Shown here piece after piece: positions 42,692-61,042 of a stretch of 64,000 nucleotides of DNA. Numbering within the stretch: the first letter of the stretch is position 1; every line of letters begins with the position of its first letter. The stretch is from NCBI GenBank assembly GCA_037013685.1, contig CM072919.1:3039616-3103615 (forward strand). Direction: 5' to 3'. The translations under genes and the position numbers were made by a program. The DNA comes from Acridotheres tristis (taxonomy: Eukaryota; Chordata; Aves; Passeriformes; Sturnidae). The notes below the pieces were generated by a model, which did no database searches, was not told the DNA's origin, and worked only from the letters and a program-made list of their open reading frames with translations.

Positions 42692-45600
42692 GCCCATGGA
42701 GGTGGCCCTGGTGTCGGACGCGGCGGGGCCGCTCTGCAACTGCTCGGTCTGGGAGCTGCACTCGGGCTCTGCCCTGCCCGGGTACCGTGGCGGCAACAGC
42801 GGCCCGCGCGGGCTGGCGCTGCTGGGCGGCGAGCACTTGCTAGGGGCCCAGCTCGGCAAGAGCTACATCAACGTCTGGGAGCTCCAGAGGAAGGTACCGG
42901 CGCGGCGGGCGGGCCTGGGCGGCCTCGGCTCGGGGGACGCCCCTGGGCCTCGCGGGGGGACTCCGGGCCCTGTGGGGGATGTGACGGGGCCACTCTCCTT
43001 GCGGACCTCCCAGCCCTGTGATGAGGAGCCCTTCCGCCCACAGAGCCCACCCAAATCCATGGTCAGACCCCCCCCATGGCTCCTCTCTCCACAAAGACCC
43101 CCCATGGCCTCTCTTTTCATAGAAACTCCCTCAGACACTCCTTCATGACCCAGTTCTCTGCATAAACCCCTATAGCCCCCTCTTTCCACAGAGACCCCCC
43201 GTCCCTAATTAGACCCTCAGGCCCCCCTTCCCTCCATTCCGACCCCCATCACCACAAGCAGGTACCCCCCATCTCTCACTTCGCAGAGACCCCTACAGAG
43301 CTCCCCCTGAGCCCCCATGTCGGGGGGCCCTGCTTGCAGCCCCTTCCCCTCTCTGAGCCCTCGCTGTGCTCTCTCTGTGCCAGGACCAGCTGCAGCAGAA
43401 GATCATCTGTCCCGGCCCTGTGACCTGCCTGACAGCCTCTCCCAATGGGCTCTACATCCTGGCGGGGGTCGCTGAGAGCATCTACCTGTGGGAGGTACGG
43501 AGGTGTTGGGGTCCTCAGAGCCACACAGACTCACACCCTGGACAGTCAGGGAGTGTCCCCATCCCTCAAGTGTCTGTAAATCCTGATCCTGGGGTGCCAC
43601 AGAAGGCAAAGGCTGTGCTGCCTGCAGCCCATGGGGCAGTTCATCCAAGTAGGAGTGGGAAGAATTCTGGGGGAGGCTTTACTCTTCCTCCCTCTTTCCG
43701 AGAATATCCGATGCCTCAGGGATCAGGCATTGCTCTCGTGAGGCAGCAGCACAGGACCTGGTGCTCTTTCAGTGCTTCTCTCACATTTCAGCTGCGGATT
43801 TGCGTGTGCCCAGGGTGCCAGCAGACCCTGCTGTGCTCTGGTCATTGTCCTGCTGGTTAATTACTGCTGAATTACTTGGGATTATGCTGCGTTTCCAGCG
43901 CACCACTGAGCAAACAAAAGCACTAGTTTGTCCTGAGCCTGAGATTAAACCCCAGGATGCCTCACCTGGAGAGCTCCCTGTGCCAGGGAAGGTTTGACCC
44001 TCATGGTGTGGGTGATTCTACCTGAACCCATCAGGGCTTGTTTGTACCACTGTGCTTGTAGCAGCGCTGGAATAAAATCTCTTAGGCTGAGCCTGCAGTA
44101 GGAGCCTGTGATGCTCCAAGCTGGGCCCTGCTCCAGCACCTGTCACCTACAGATGTGTTGCAGAGATGTGGCACTGTCCCTCTGGCGCATTGGAGAGGCT
44201 CCATGGAAACCGTCATGGAGCTGGAACCAGCCCCTAGAGCCCTGTTTTTGTGCTGTCTATGAAACCCCTTGAATTGAGGTTTGGGTTGATTTTTTGGTGT
44301 AATTCAGACCAGGGGAAGAATTAGGCTCTTATTTTATTTAAGGCTTTTTCTCTTCTTGGTTCTCTCACCATCTGCAGCAGTTTAATAAGAAATGTTCTGG
44401 GTTTGGGGGATTCCTTGTCCACTCTAAAGCCTCTGCTGGCCCAGGACTATGAGGCACCCCTGGGGTGTCCTGCAGCTCTGCCACCTCCCGAGGACCTGTG
44501 GGAGGAGGGAAGAAGCCACCAAAGTAATATGAATATCAAGAGTGTACAAGAAATCTTTACTGCACACTTGTGACTTGACCAGAAGAACAGCTCTGGCATC
44601 ACTGGGTCGCTGGCTTCCAGAGTTAATGTGCCAGGACCTCTTCCACTGCTGTGTGCTGAACTTCCCTGTGCAGGTCCTGAGTGCAGGCTGCTCTTCCAGC
44701 TGTACCTCAGTGGTGTCAGTCACTGTCCCGAGGTGCCAACAGGCTCATGAGGGCAATAGAACCCACCCTTCTCCCCTCACTGCACCAAGGGCAGGGCACC
44801 ATGTTATCCCGAGACATCTTTGACACCCTCCTGCCTTTCCCCTCACTCCAGGTGTCCAACGGGAACCTCCTCGCCATCCTGAACCGACACTACCAGGACC
44901 TCACATGCCTCTGCTTCACTGACGACAGCAGCCACTTCCTCTCGGGGGCCAAGGACTGCCTGGCCCTGGTGTGGAACCTCTACAAGTAAGGGGGGCTGGG
45001 GGGCACAGGGATTTTGGAGCAGGAGATCCCTCTAAGCCCACAGCTGCCTCTGTGCCCTTTTTGTGGGCAGGGAGCCTTTCCTTAGGATCTCACCTGGGCT
45101 TCTTGGGAACAGGCATATGGCTCTGATTTCCTTTCCTGGGTGACACAAAGAGGATTGTGCCCTTTACTGAGGGTCTTTGTCCCTTTGGGATACCTCAGCC
45201 TCAGTATCTATGTGCCATGGCTGCCAGCAGCTCCCGTGTCCCTCTTGGTCCGTGCAGCCAAGAGAGACATTCCCAGTGGGAGCAGAGCCTGTCCCAGCTC
45301 CCCCTGGGGCTCTGTCCTGGCTGACCTGCCTGTCTCTGCTCTCCTCACAGCGTGTTGCAGGCAGAGCCCTCCCAGATCCCTGATCCCCGGCACATCTGGT
45401 CCCGGCACAGCCTCCCCATCACCGACCTGTGCTGCGGCTTTGGAGGGCCCCTGGCACGGGCTGCCACCGCCTCCCTCGACCAGACAGCCAAGGTGAGGCT
45501 CATTTCAGAGGTTCCAGACCCTGCAGGGTCAAAGCCTGGCTTCTGCCAGGTGGCAGGAAGCTGTCCCTGTCCCCAAGCTGTCCTGAAGCTTTGCTGGGTT

Positions 45601-48600
45601 GCAGTGGCTTAATTTCTTGGCTGTCTCTGCAATGACTCAGAGCTGCCAGACCTGGGCTCTGCTTCTCCAACAACAGCAGTTTCTCTGCACCTGCCCCCAG
45701 GCTGGACTGCTGCAGTCCCAGTTGTCCTGAGAATGTCGGGGTCAGCTCCTCTGTTTCCCATTGCTGATGTCCACAGGGAGTGGAGCAGGCTGGAGCCTGT
45801 GGGGCAGGGGGTGCCCTGGGGGCAGGATGGCCACAGAGAGGGTTCAAAGCTGTTTTGAAGCTGCCTGGGTAACTTCTCTCCTGCTCACAGAGAGGCTGAT
45901 CCTGAGTTCTCCCTCGGTTCTGCCTTGTACTCAATTTCCCAGCCACAGACAGGAGAGGATGGTGGGGTGGAATGCCAGTGTGGAATGCCAGGATGTCAGT
46001 GTTCCTGCAATCCTTCCATTAACATTCTTACCCCTGATTCTCCTGTCCCCTCTCACTCCAGCTCTGGGAAATCTCATCTGGGGAGCTCCTGCTTTCCGTG
46101 CTCTTCGACGTGGGGATCATGGCTGTGACTCTGGACCTCTCTGAGTACCACATGTTCTGCGGGGGCATGGATGGGTCCATCTTCCAGGTCGACCTTTGCG
46201 CCTGGGTGAGTGTGTGGGGCTGCAGGTGTGCCCTGTCACCCCAAGCTGCTGTCACCTCCCCACTGCAACTGGTGTGACCTGCCAGAGCACAGGAGGACCT
46301 GGTTCCCCTGTATCTCCTCTGCCCCCTCCAGACATGGTGATAAACCTGCTGGATTCAGCCTTCCTAAATGTTAATCCCTCTCCTTTCCTTTCTTCCTTCC
46401 TTCATTTCTGCAGCCGGTTCAGAGAGACCGGACCTTCCAGACAGAGCGGGAGAACGGGAAGGTCTTTAAAGGGCACAGGTGAGGAACCAGACATACCTGC
46501 CAGCCACCATCTGCCCACCTCACCAGCTTCTGGCAGTCCTGGGGTCATCCTGAGTTTAAACATCCTCTTCCCCATTCCAGGAACCAGGTGACGTGTCTGT
46601 CGGTCTCCACAGACGGCAGCCTCCTGCTCTCGGGCTCTCACGACGAAACCGTCCGGCTGTGGGACATCCAGAGCAAGCAGTGCCTGAAGACGATGAATCA
46701 CAAAGGTAGGAATGTCCTTATCTCCAGGATCCTCACTGCCAGAGGCTGCTGCTGTCTCACCTGTGCTGCCCTGGGCACTCCAGGTGTGTTTCTGCCCCTT
46801 GCTTCACGCCCTGGGAAGGGCAGAGGCGTTGGAGGGAGCCTCTGGAGCAGTGCCGTGACCTTGCCCCATGTGTTAACAACCCCCTGTGCACTGTCAGGAG
46901 TGAGTCATGGATTTCACCCTGTCGCTGAGGCCACACAGGATCCTCCTCCTTGTTTTCCCCAGGGAGCAGTGACCCCACATGCACCCCAGCTGTGTCTGGA
47001 GGGGAGACAGCTCTGTAATCCCGGCAGTAAGTGCCCGTGAGCTCATGGGGCCTGAAGTGAATCCCATATGAGCAGCCGTCTGGGATTTCAGTTTGATGGC
47101 TCCACTAAATTGCAGGAGCAGCAGTTGGGTGCCTCAGCTACCTCAGAGCAATGGGGGATTTACCCCTCCTGTTGCTCTGTTCCTCCCCCAGCTGTGCTGG
47201 TTTCTGGCCCCTGGTGCCGCAGTGACCAGTGGGGCTGCCTTGAGCATGGCCTAAACCCCTCCCAAAGGTAATGGTGGGGAAAGCCAGACTGTTCCTCTGT
47301 GGCGGTTGAGCTGCTGCCTCAGGGCAGTCTCTGGAAGCCAGGCTGCCTGCAGACCCTTTTCCTCTTCCCTTTGGCTGCCAAGGACCATCCCTAATTGGGA
47401 CCCACTGCAGCGTCCATCCAGCCTGGCGCTGCTGGCACTAGAGGGTGAAAACAGACCAAATAGATCTGTGAGTCATCCAAGAGGGGGGGCCAGGCTTTGG
47501 CTGTGAGCCGGGCATTAGAGTCCTCTTGAGGCTGCAGGGAAGAATGGACACACCAGCTCTTCCCAGGAGGAGCAGGACCAGGCTGACCCTGAGCTGTGGG
47601 TGCTCTGCAGCCTCTGCTGGCTGCCTGCTGCCCGTGGCAGGGATTTGGTTTCCCTGGCAGCCTTGGCACTGGCATGACTGCGCTGTGCTGCATGTGCTCA
47701 GGAATGGGCTGGGAGCACCCCCAAGCTGTGCCCTGGGTCTGGAGTCCCCACGGGGACCTGCAGCCTCTCAGTGTGGGGGAATCTGCTCCCCAGCCCAGCC
47801 CCCTCTTCATGGATCCCTGTCCCCCCTTGGCCTCTTACAAGCAGTGATGTGAGCCCTCCAGCAAGGTCTGTCCCTGCTGCCCCTCCTGTGTGTCCTGCTC
47901 CCTCCTCAAGGCAGAGGTGACAAGGCTCTGACGTGGTGATGTGACAGCAGCCTCTGGCCCAGTGTCCTCAGGACAGCGTGGTCCCTCCACTTGCCAGGCA
48001 TGGGTGTGACTGGGGGCACACAGGACCCACTGCCCTCCCCTCAACACTGCTGTAAATTAATCCAAGGAGCTGGAGTGTGGCTCAGGGCCAGGCAGGCAGG
48101 CCAGGTGCAGGGGGCTGTGTCACCAAGGGTGGCTTGTCCTTGGTGGGGGCAGAGCTGATGGACTTGAGAAGTCAGGCTGCTCCTGGGTAATGAGCTGAGG
48201 CAGTGCTGGCGAGGCAGGGCTGCTCCTGGTCACTCTGTGTGGCTGGAACCACTCCGGGGGGAAGCAGGTGACCTGTGGGATGAGGCTGGGAGACAGCCTG
48301 CCCCCAGATCCTTCCAGGCCTCAATTCCCATCCTGTCACACGAGCTCCATCCTTGTCTCTGCAAACACAGCATGGCACAGACCATCCCCAAGGGCTCAGT
48401 CCTGCAAGGCCTTCCTGGGATGCTCTGGCTGATGTGTGCTGCTGGCAGCTCTGTCTTGGAAGCTGGGTTATTTGTTTCCCCCCAGCTAAGCCTAGTCCCC
48501 ATGCCCAGGCTGGCCCAGGGTCGCACACTGCCTGCTGCCCCAGGCCTTGGGACAAGGTGATCTGGTACAGGACTTGCATCTGTACTGGGGCCCCAGAATG

Positions 48601-50641
48601 GCTGTGGGGGCTGTGGCCAGGTGGTGATCAGGTTTGGGGAACTCTGGGTTCATTCCTGAGATTTTCACTTCTCCACCTTTCCTATCGAACTGCTCCATGA
48701 GCTGCCAGTGCAATGGGAATCTCACTGATGGGCACTTGCCTCAGGAGCACAAATGTCTGGTCTTTATGGAGGGAGTGAAGCCATCAAAGCTGGCAGGAAC
48801 AGCTTTGGGGGCAGGCACTCAGCAGAGCTGCTGCTCTGCTGGTGGGACCCAACCTTGGATCCTGAGAGGATCAGATTTAGGAGCAGGCTCCGGAGGGGTA
48901 GATGGTGGTGACAGAGCCCTTGTCCATGTCAGAGCTGCTTGTGTCTGTCTGCTCTGCAGAGACTAAAATCCTCCAGCAGCTCTGAGCCTCCCTAGGCCCC
49001 GCCATGTCTCCTCCCTCACCCCACACCCTTCTCCACGGCACTGGCAGCCCCTCTCAGGTGCATGTGGACCATCTTCACCTTTGCCTTTGGCCAGGGGAAA
49101 TGGATGGCCGGGCTGTGGTAGCAGTGGCCAAGCTAGAGGGGGCCTGGGGGCTGCTGTGCCTGACAGGGTGTGGGGGACAGCAGTGGGAGCTCCCAGCAAG
49201 CAGGAGCTGGGAGGAGGCGGTAATTAACGTGCTCATCAGCTCTGCCATTGAGAGCATGTGATGGATCGTGGCAGCACTGAGCTGAGCACTGAGCTCAGGG
49301 TGGGGGGAGGCTGGGCTCTGCTCCCCGGGGGTGCCAATTGGCCAGGAGGACTGCAGTCCCGGGCAGGGAGAGCTGCTGGGGAGGGTGGAGAATCCTGGCC
49401 GCTGCCTGTGCCGGGGTCACACTCACTGTTCTCGGGGCTGCTTTGCTTCTCAAACACACCAGGGTCCAGCCTGACCTGTCCCCTCTGTCCCACCACAGGT
49501 CCAGTGACAAACGCCTTCATCGTGCTGGCCCCTGCCAACATGTTCAACCCCGATGGGAAGCCCAGCGTGCCCCTGCCCAAGTTCAGCAGGCACCTGCACG
49601 GCACCGAGAGCAGCGACGAGCCGGGCACTGAGGGAGTGACGCTGCGCCTGGGGCTGCACCAGCAGGTACTGGGGGCCAGTGGGCCCTGGGGAGGGGGGAC
49701 AGACATCCAGGAGGGGTTGTGCCGGAGCAAAGCTTCTCCTCCAGCTGGTGAAACCCGTTCCTGCTCCCTCCTGCTTCCTCCCCATCCTGGCTGCTGCAGT
49801 CATTTGTCCTCCCAGCCCTGTGCTGCAGCATGGGCTGGCTCTGCTGTCCCACCATTTCCTTGGTCCTGGCATGGCTGTCCCCAGGCAGGGAGGGTCACAC
49901 ACCATCAGTGTCCTGCCCATCCCAGCCTCTCTGCCAGTGGTCCCAGAGCTGCTCCCCTCTGCCAGCGTCTGCCTCTGGGTGAGTGACAGTGACGGTCCTG
50001 CCAGAGCTGATGGATAAGTTCCCTGTTGGCTTGGTGGCAGCAGGCCAAGGGACTGTTTGCCTGGCAGAGGGGACAGCAAGATCTCCCAGGGTCCCTCCCA
50101 CGGGGAACCCAGTCCAGGGACATGGGGAGAGGGTCTGTGTCTGCTCTGCCAACCCGTCCATTCTGATCCCTGCAGGAGCCTGGCCAGAGCTACCTGGAGA
50201 AGGCAGAGAAGATGTACTCGCAGATGTACTCCACGAGGGAAAAGGTGAGAGCTGCTCCCAGCCTGGGAATTGGATACAGACCCCTTGAGGGGGATCCTTG
50301 TCGGCTGATCTGACTCATGAGGCCCGGAGGAAGTTGGGAACAGGGAAAAGAACCCTGAAATCTGCTGGTGGTATGAGCAGGAGGGACTGCACTTTGAGGA
50401 GGAGGGAGGGGACCGAAGGGTTTGGGGTTTACTGCTGGGGAAGGAGCAGCAGCCAGTGCCTGTCAGAGCTGAGGCCTTGACACTTGTCTGTTATGTTTAC
50501 CTGTCACAGAACCTGGTGGGAGACCAGGAGCACCTGACGATCCAGGTGAGCGAGCTGGAGGAGGAGGTGAGCAACCTCCGGAAAATCAACAAGGACCTCT
50601 TTGACTTCTCCACTCGCATCATCACCAAACCAGCCAAGTGA
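42684..50641 (+). CDS. WDR18: WD repeat-containing protein 18 (rixosome / pre-60S factor)
   Basis: Nucleolar WD40 protein, orthologue of yeast Ipi3, working with PELP1, TEX10, LAS1L and SENP3 in late 60S ribosome maturation. Exons: 42684-42893, 43384-43494, 44852-44985, 45351-45492, 46062-46205, 46414-46478, 46581-46705, 49499-49665, 50176-50244, 50510-50641. Phases close and give 432 residues, the same length as I recall for human. WD-type repeats include the [19 protein letters not shown] stretch and [18 protein letters not shown]. The C-terminus is a coiled coil ([19 protein letters not shown]) ending TKPAK. The start is fixed by homology (MAAPMEVA). Intron 7 is the longest (2.8 kb). No damage is seen. 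Confidence 0.95.
43050..43260. repeat. Degenerate repeat in WDR18 intron 1
   Basis: Roughly 35-40 base units containing CCACAGAGACCCCCCATGGCCTCTC recur about five times with many substitutions. Pyrimidine-rich intronic minisatellite. Confidence 0.5.
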
Positions 50642-51730
50642 AGAGGCTGCCCCCGCCCTCGCACCCCTCCGCCTCTCCCTGTCCGGCTCCTGGGGATGAA
50701 CCTGCCCGCCCTTGGGCACCGCCCAGCCGGCTGCGAGCACCCGGCTCACCTTCCCCTGACCCGGCACACGCCGCCGCCTTCGCCTGCTCCGTGACACGGG
50801 ACTGAGACGGGCGCGGGGACCGCGAGGGGACAGCACAGGGACCGTGTTCACCCCGATTCGGGGCCGGGGGGGCACTCGGGCGGCCGCTGCAGGAGGAGTG
50901 TCGCCGGCTCCTGGGAGGGCTCAGGATGCAGCTCCTGCTCATTCCCCATCTTTCCCCCTGCCCCTTTTTTGTTTCTTTTCGTTACTTGACCCTGCAGTGC
51001 AGACAGAAAAGTGTTTTCCTCTCAATACTGGTTTGAGATTGGATTTTGGAGACCCCCTTCTGCCCACCCTGTCCTGGGGATTGCTGCTCAGTGCCACTGG
51101 ACCCCACGCTCTGGACAGCAAGGGCTGGGCGGCTCCTGCTCTGGGGGTGCAGTGGAGGAGCTGCTGCAACAGGTGAGAGGTCCCAGGCTACCAGGGCTGA
51201 GCATGGGGCTCCTGCTCCGTCTGGCGGGCAGGGCCTGGGGTCTCTCTGGGCTTAGAGCACAGGTGGTGGTTTTGGGGCGCAGGGTCACTCTGGGGAGGGG
51301 CAGGGGGTGCCAGCAAGGTGCTATTTCCAGTCTCATCAGTCAACAATTTATATATATTTGGATCTACCGACTCTGTTTTCACGGTGTTTGGGGACTTGGC
51401 CTTTTGTATTGTCACAGCATGGCAGCGGGGGTTGTGGGTTTTGTTTAGGTTTATTTTTTACATAAAAGATTTGTTTTTTATAGTGAAAGATGCCCACATT
51501 GGTTTCTTTAACAACCCTTGCATGGCCACAGACCTTGACCACCTACCACTGCATCCCTAGGGCTGCCCACTGGAAGGGGGAAAGTGCTTCCTTATCCCCA
51601 AACTGCCCAGTTGCCTTCACCCCAAGGGTCCCTCCCTGTCTTTACGGGGCGTTGAGGTGTCCCCCTGGCCATCCCTTTGTGTCATTCCCCACCCTGTTCA
51701 ATACACCAAGTGCAGATGATTTAAAGTGCA
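50642..51730 (+). other. WDR18: WDR18 3' UTR, end uncertain
   Basis: Sequence after the WDR18 stop turns from GC-rich to AT-richer at about 51330-51500. No AATAAA or ATTAAA was found; CATAAA near 51460 and AATACA near 51701 are weak variants. The transcript end therefore cannot be fixed. Confidence 0.35.
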
Positions 51731-53115
51731 TTTTAAAACCGGAGTATCCGAGCATCCCCAGCTCCCGCCAGTTCCCGAGAAGATGCTTTTAGCTTAATCA
51801 CTGGAGTCTGTTCCTTTCCCTTCCTCTCCTGCTCCTCCTCTTCCTCCCATCGCTTTGGATCAACATTCATCGGCTGCAGCAGGGACTGTCACCCGGAGCC
51901 AGGGGCTGCAGTGAGGCAAGAGGTGGGAGCACATCCCTGCTGCAGGGAGCCCTCTGAGACCCCCAGAGATGCAGCCCCCAGCCAAGCCCAGAGCCCAATG
52001 CTTCCTCCCCGTCATTCCACACTTTCCCAGTCCCCCCAGTGGGGTTCCTGTTGGGGTGCTGCACTTAAAGCAGAAGGGAGGATGGGGCTTCCTAAAGAGC
52101 CCCCTTGTGCTGTGCCTGGTGTTTGGGGGGGGCTTTTTCATTCCAAGATCCTGCTGCCCCTCCTGCGTGGACAGTGGGAGCTCTCCTGTGTTTATCCCTG
52201 TGAGAAGGAGCTGCCTGTGGTCAGGGGGACACCAGCACCCCATGACCCTCCGTGCTCTGGCAGGATTTGCGCTGCCCTCCCTGCAGGTCCGGCTCAGCAG
52301 AGGAATTCATTAGCTGTGACTCATTACATTTATCGATATTACATGAATCGATACTTTTTGCCAGATGGATTTTGGCTCCATCTTTCATTTTTCCTTATTA
52401 ATTTAGCGTGGCTCCGGCTCCGGTTGCCGGTGTTTGTGTGCCGGTGGCAAGGACCCTTGGGCTGGGTTGAGCCTCAGTTTCCCTGGTGAGGATGAGAAGG
52501 GTGACCCCGTGTCCCTCCAGCAGAGGAAGGCTGTGCTGCTGCTGCCCTTCACCCCTTCCCCATGCAGCAGGAGGAACCGCCCGGCCGCGGGACCCCCCGA
52601 TATTGAAGCTGTGGAGGGATAGAGATCGGGGTGGGGACCTTTACCGGGATGGAGGCGGCAGTTCACGGCTCGGAGTCCGGCTCGAGGACCGACCCGAGGG
52701 GGCTTTCCTTGGGGGCCGGAGGAGGCGGAGGAGGAAGAGGAGGAACATCCCAGTGGTCCAGAGGTAGCCGGGACGACCCTGGGATCAGTGGGCATCTGTG
52801 TGCCGGGGGACCGCAGGGTCGCAGCCCTCGGACGGCAGCACCGTGCGGGTGGGGTGGGGGCCCCGCTTGCTGCGGGGTGCAGGGAGGGGGGGACCCGCGC
52901 CGTGCGTGGGCGTGGACGGGGCGGCTGCGGGCGGGTCCGGCGCTGCGTGGGCCGGGTCCGGCGTGACCCACCGCGCACCGGGGGCTGCGGGGCCTCGGCG
53001 CTACCCGGGGAGGGGGGACCCCAGCGGGACCCGGCCGGTGGTCCCTGCCCGTAGCCGGAGCCGCCTCTGGCGGAGCGCAGAGCGGCGGGGCCGGTGCGGG
53101 GCCGGTGCGGGGTGC
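51731..53115. other. WDR18-GRIN3B interval
   Basis: Non-coding interval holding a compact AT-rich motif cluster at 52301-52410 and then, from about 52.6 kb, a CpG-rich promoter region for GRIN3B. Long open frames on the minus strand (such as 52403-53857) are artefacts of high G+C; they lack homology and run through GRIN3B exon 1. Confidence 0.5.
52301..52410 (+). promoter_or_regulatory. AT-rich motif cluster upstream of GRIN3B
   Basis: In 110 AT-rich bases within GC-rich DNA there is TGACTCA (52317-52323), two ATCGAT elements (52332-52337 and 52347-52352) arranged as an inverted repeat, and several TAAT/ATTA homeodomain cores. It lies 0.7-0.8 kb before the GRIN3B start codon. Motifs are seen directly; enhancer function is inferred. 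Confidence 0.4.
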
Positions 53116-58544
<5,429 letters not shown>

Positions 58545-58810
58545 GGTGGGGCGCAGGCACACCCCAAAAACCTTCCAGGACAGGCTGCTGTGCCGGGGCG
58601 GGGCAGGGCTCAGAGAGGGAGTGGAAGGAAAAAGGGAGGGGGCATGTCCTGGGCTGCCCCAGCTGTGGGGCCTCTGTCTCTTCCCCCCGTCCCTTCTGCT
58701 GGCAGTGAGGGTTTGGAGGGCCGGGAGGTTCTTTTTAGAGGGTTCAGAGGTCCCCGCAGTGCCTGGACAAAGCTCAGCCCCGCGCCCCCGCTCTGTTTTT
58801 ACTCCACATA

Positions 58811-58816
58811 ATTAAA
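58811..58816 (+). terminator. GRIN3B: GRIN3B polyadenylation signal (ATTAAA)
   Basis: ATTAAA 267 bases after the exon 9 stop, followed by a T-rich stretch, supports transcript cleavage near 58.83 kb. Confidence 0.55.
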
Positions 58817-58906
58817 GATGACGAAGGAAGACGAAGTCTGCTTTTCCTCTTCCCCAAATGGAGTCAGGGCTGGCTGAGAGCAACCCTTCCCCTCCTTCCT
58901 CCGCAG

Positions 58907-58943
58907 GTCCAGCTCAGCTCCGCCGCAGGACGGCCGTGATTAG
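58907..58943 (+). other. GRIN3B: Possible alternative terminal coding exon of GRIN3B
   Basis: Exon 9 contains a consensus donor (GAGAG then GTGAGG) at 58540/58541, two bases before its own stop codon. An acceptor (CCTCCGCAG) at 58906 opens a frame-compatible exon encoding twelve further residues and a TAG at 58941-58943. Its use would replace the 58544 stop. This is a sequence-based possibility only. Confidence 0.3.
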
Positions 58944-59470
58944 GAGGAGGAGGAGGAGGCAGGGGAAGCTCCCGCATGGACGGGGCAGGAGGACACACCG
59001 AGACCGGAACCTCCCTCTGGAGAGGCAGCTCCAGGGCAGCAAAACCGGGCTGGTCCCAGAGCCACAGCAAAGCAGAACCGGAGCCTTCCTCGGGCGGAGG
59101 GTGAGGGCTGGAGACGCTGCACGGGGAGCGGGACAGGCTGCAGCTCAGGGCTCTGCCCGCCCCTGAGGATAAGGAATAGCTCCCCACCCCACTACAAGCG
59201 GCTGTGGAAGGAGCCGGAGCCCTGCAGCCCCTCCCCTGGCACTGAGGCTGCCCAGCAGCACCGAGCATGGCCGGGACGGGGCTGGTGCTCGGCTCTCTGC
59301 CCTGCCACCGCCCCTGCATACTGCAAGGGGACAGATGGTGACACGCCAGGACAGCAGGAGGAGGCACCTCCAGGACTGAGCATTCACCTCGCTGCACCCC
59401 CTGCCCCCAGGACTCCCACACGTCAGCCCAGCACAGCCGTGGGCAGGACATGGGGCAGCACTGCAGGAGC
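58944..59470. other. Interval between convergent GRIN3B and TMEM259
   Basis: Short gap between the 3' ends of two convergent genes. Open frames here show no homology. Confidence 0.4.
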
Positions 59471-59485
59471 TGTTAAGAGATAATA

Positions 59486-59491
59486 TTTATT
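59486..59491 (-). terminator. TMEM259: TMEM259 polyadenylation signal
   Basis: TTTATT on the plus strand (AATAAA on the minus strand) lies in an AT-rich patch 1.55 kb beyond the TMEM259 stop. The interval 59.47-61.04 kb is read as its 3' UTR and has no other recognised content. Confidence 0.65.
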
Positions 59492-61042
59492 ATTATATAC
59501 AAACACATTTTGTACATTAATTAAATAGAATGAACTCTACTCTTCATTCATCAAATCATTTGGTTTGGTGTCCCCCTTTCCCCTCCCACCCACTCCTCTG
59601 AAAAGCCTAGGGTCGTGCCCAGCTCTACAGAGGCTGGGAGCCAATTGGCCACAAGGCCCCTTCTCAGGAGTGCTGGCAGCAGCAAGATCTGACCTGCTGG
59701 TCACAGCAGGATCCCCCCTGCCCTAGAGCAGCACCACAGCTGCTCCAGGTAAAAAGGAGAAACAAAAAGGGAGCACCCAAGTGGGAAAGGCAGAGGGGTG
59801 AGGAGGGGGCTCTGAGCCTCCCCGTGTTGACAAGGTAACACTGAAACGCACGGAGCCCTCGAGGGAGATGGACTCCAAACACTGCTCAGCCATAGAGGGA
59901 CAACACTGAACTCGGGGACAACTGTGCAGGGACCCAGCCATGCCCAAGAGCTAATGTCACCTCCTGTCCCTGCCCTGTCCCACCATGGTTCTCCCAGAGC
60001 TTCCTCCCGCCTCACTCTGCTCCACCTTCCAGCACATCCTGGCAAGGACCTGGCCCCTCTGCAGGGGTCCACAGGCAGCCCCCCAGCTCAGCCTCATGGT
60101 AGAGGGGTCAGGCTCTGCCAGCCTCCCCTCCACTGCCAGGGAAACATGGGAAAACCAGCTGAAATGTCTTGGCTTTAGTGTTTTGGTTCTTTGCTAAACC
60201 AGCTCATGCAAACAGTCCAGGCATGAGGAGCCACTCTCTCCTCTGGGATGGGGCTGATCCTAAACACAGACGTGTCCCACGGGAGGGACAAGGCACTGGA
60301 AAGCAGCTGCCTCACCCAGAGCAGAGCTGTGCAGGACAGAGCCTCTCCAGACACTCACTGCAGCACAGCTCCCTCCAAGCATCACTCATGGCTCCTAGGA
60401 TGGCAGCTCCCACCCGGAACACAGCACCTTCCACCTCCCAACACACCAAGGGAAGTTTAAGGATAGAAAAAGGGGGCTGAAGAACTGCAGCTTTCTGCTT
60501 TGGTTGTGCCCTGGCCTGGGCAGACTTTGTGCCTGGGGAAGATAAAAGTTCCTCCTCCCCTCAGGAGCAGGAAAGGTGACCGGGAACCACCTCTGTGGCT
60601 CTCCCACAGGGGCTGGACACTCTCTGCCTGTTCTATCTGCTCCTACTCTAACCACAAAGCTGCCATGCCTGTGGCCTGTCCCAGGTCAGCTCCCACCTGG
60701 GATCAGCACCTGGACTGCAAACACTGCTGCAGGGGCAAAGCTGGGGACTAGGGACAAGGAAAAGCCAGGGCACGAGCGGGGCAGGGTGGGAACAGGTGGC
60801 TGGCTCACCTGTGGCCTCAGAGGAGCCCAAAGCCATGTGGGCCAGGGGACCAACCCCCCCCATCCTTCCCACAGCCCCCTGTGCCCTTCCTAGGGGAGGG
60901 AGGTCACAGCAGCCCTGCTCTGTCCCAGCTGCTCCAGCTCTGCTCAGAGGGATCCATGGGTTAAGGATGATGGTGAAGTGAGAAATAGTAACAAACAAAA
61001 TCCAAATGCCTTCCCGGCAGTCCAGAGTGACAGCAACAGGGC

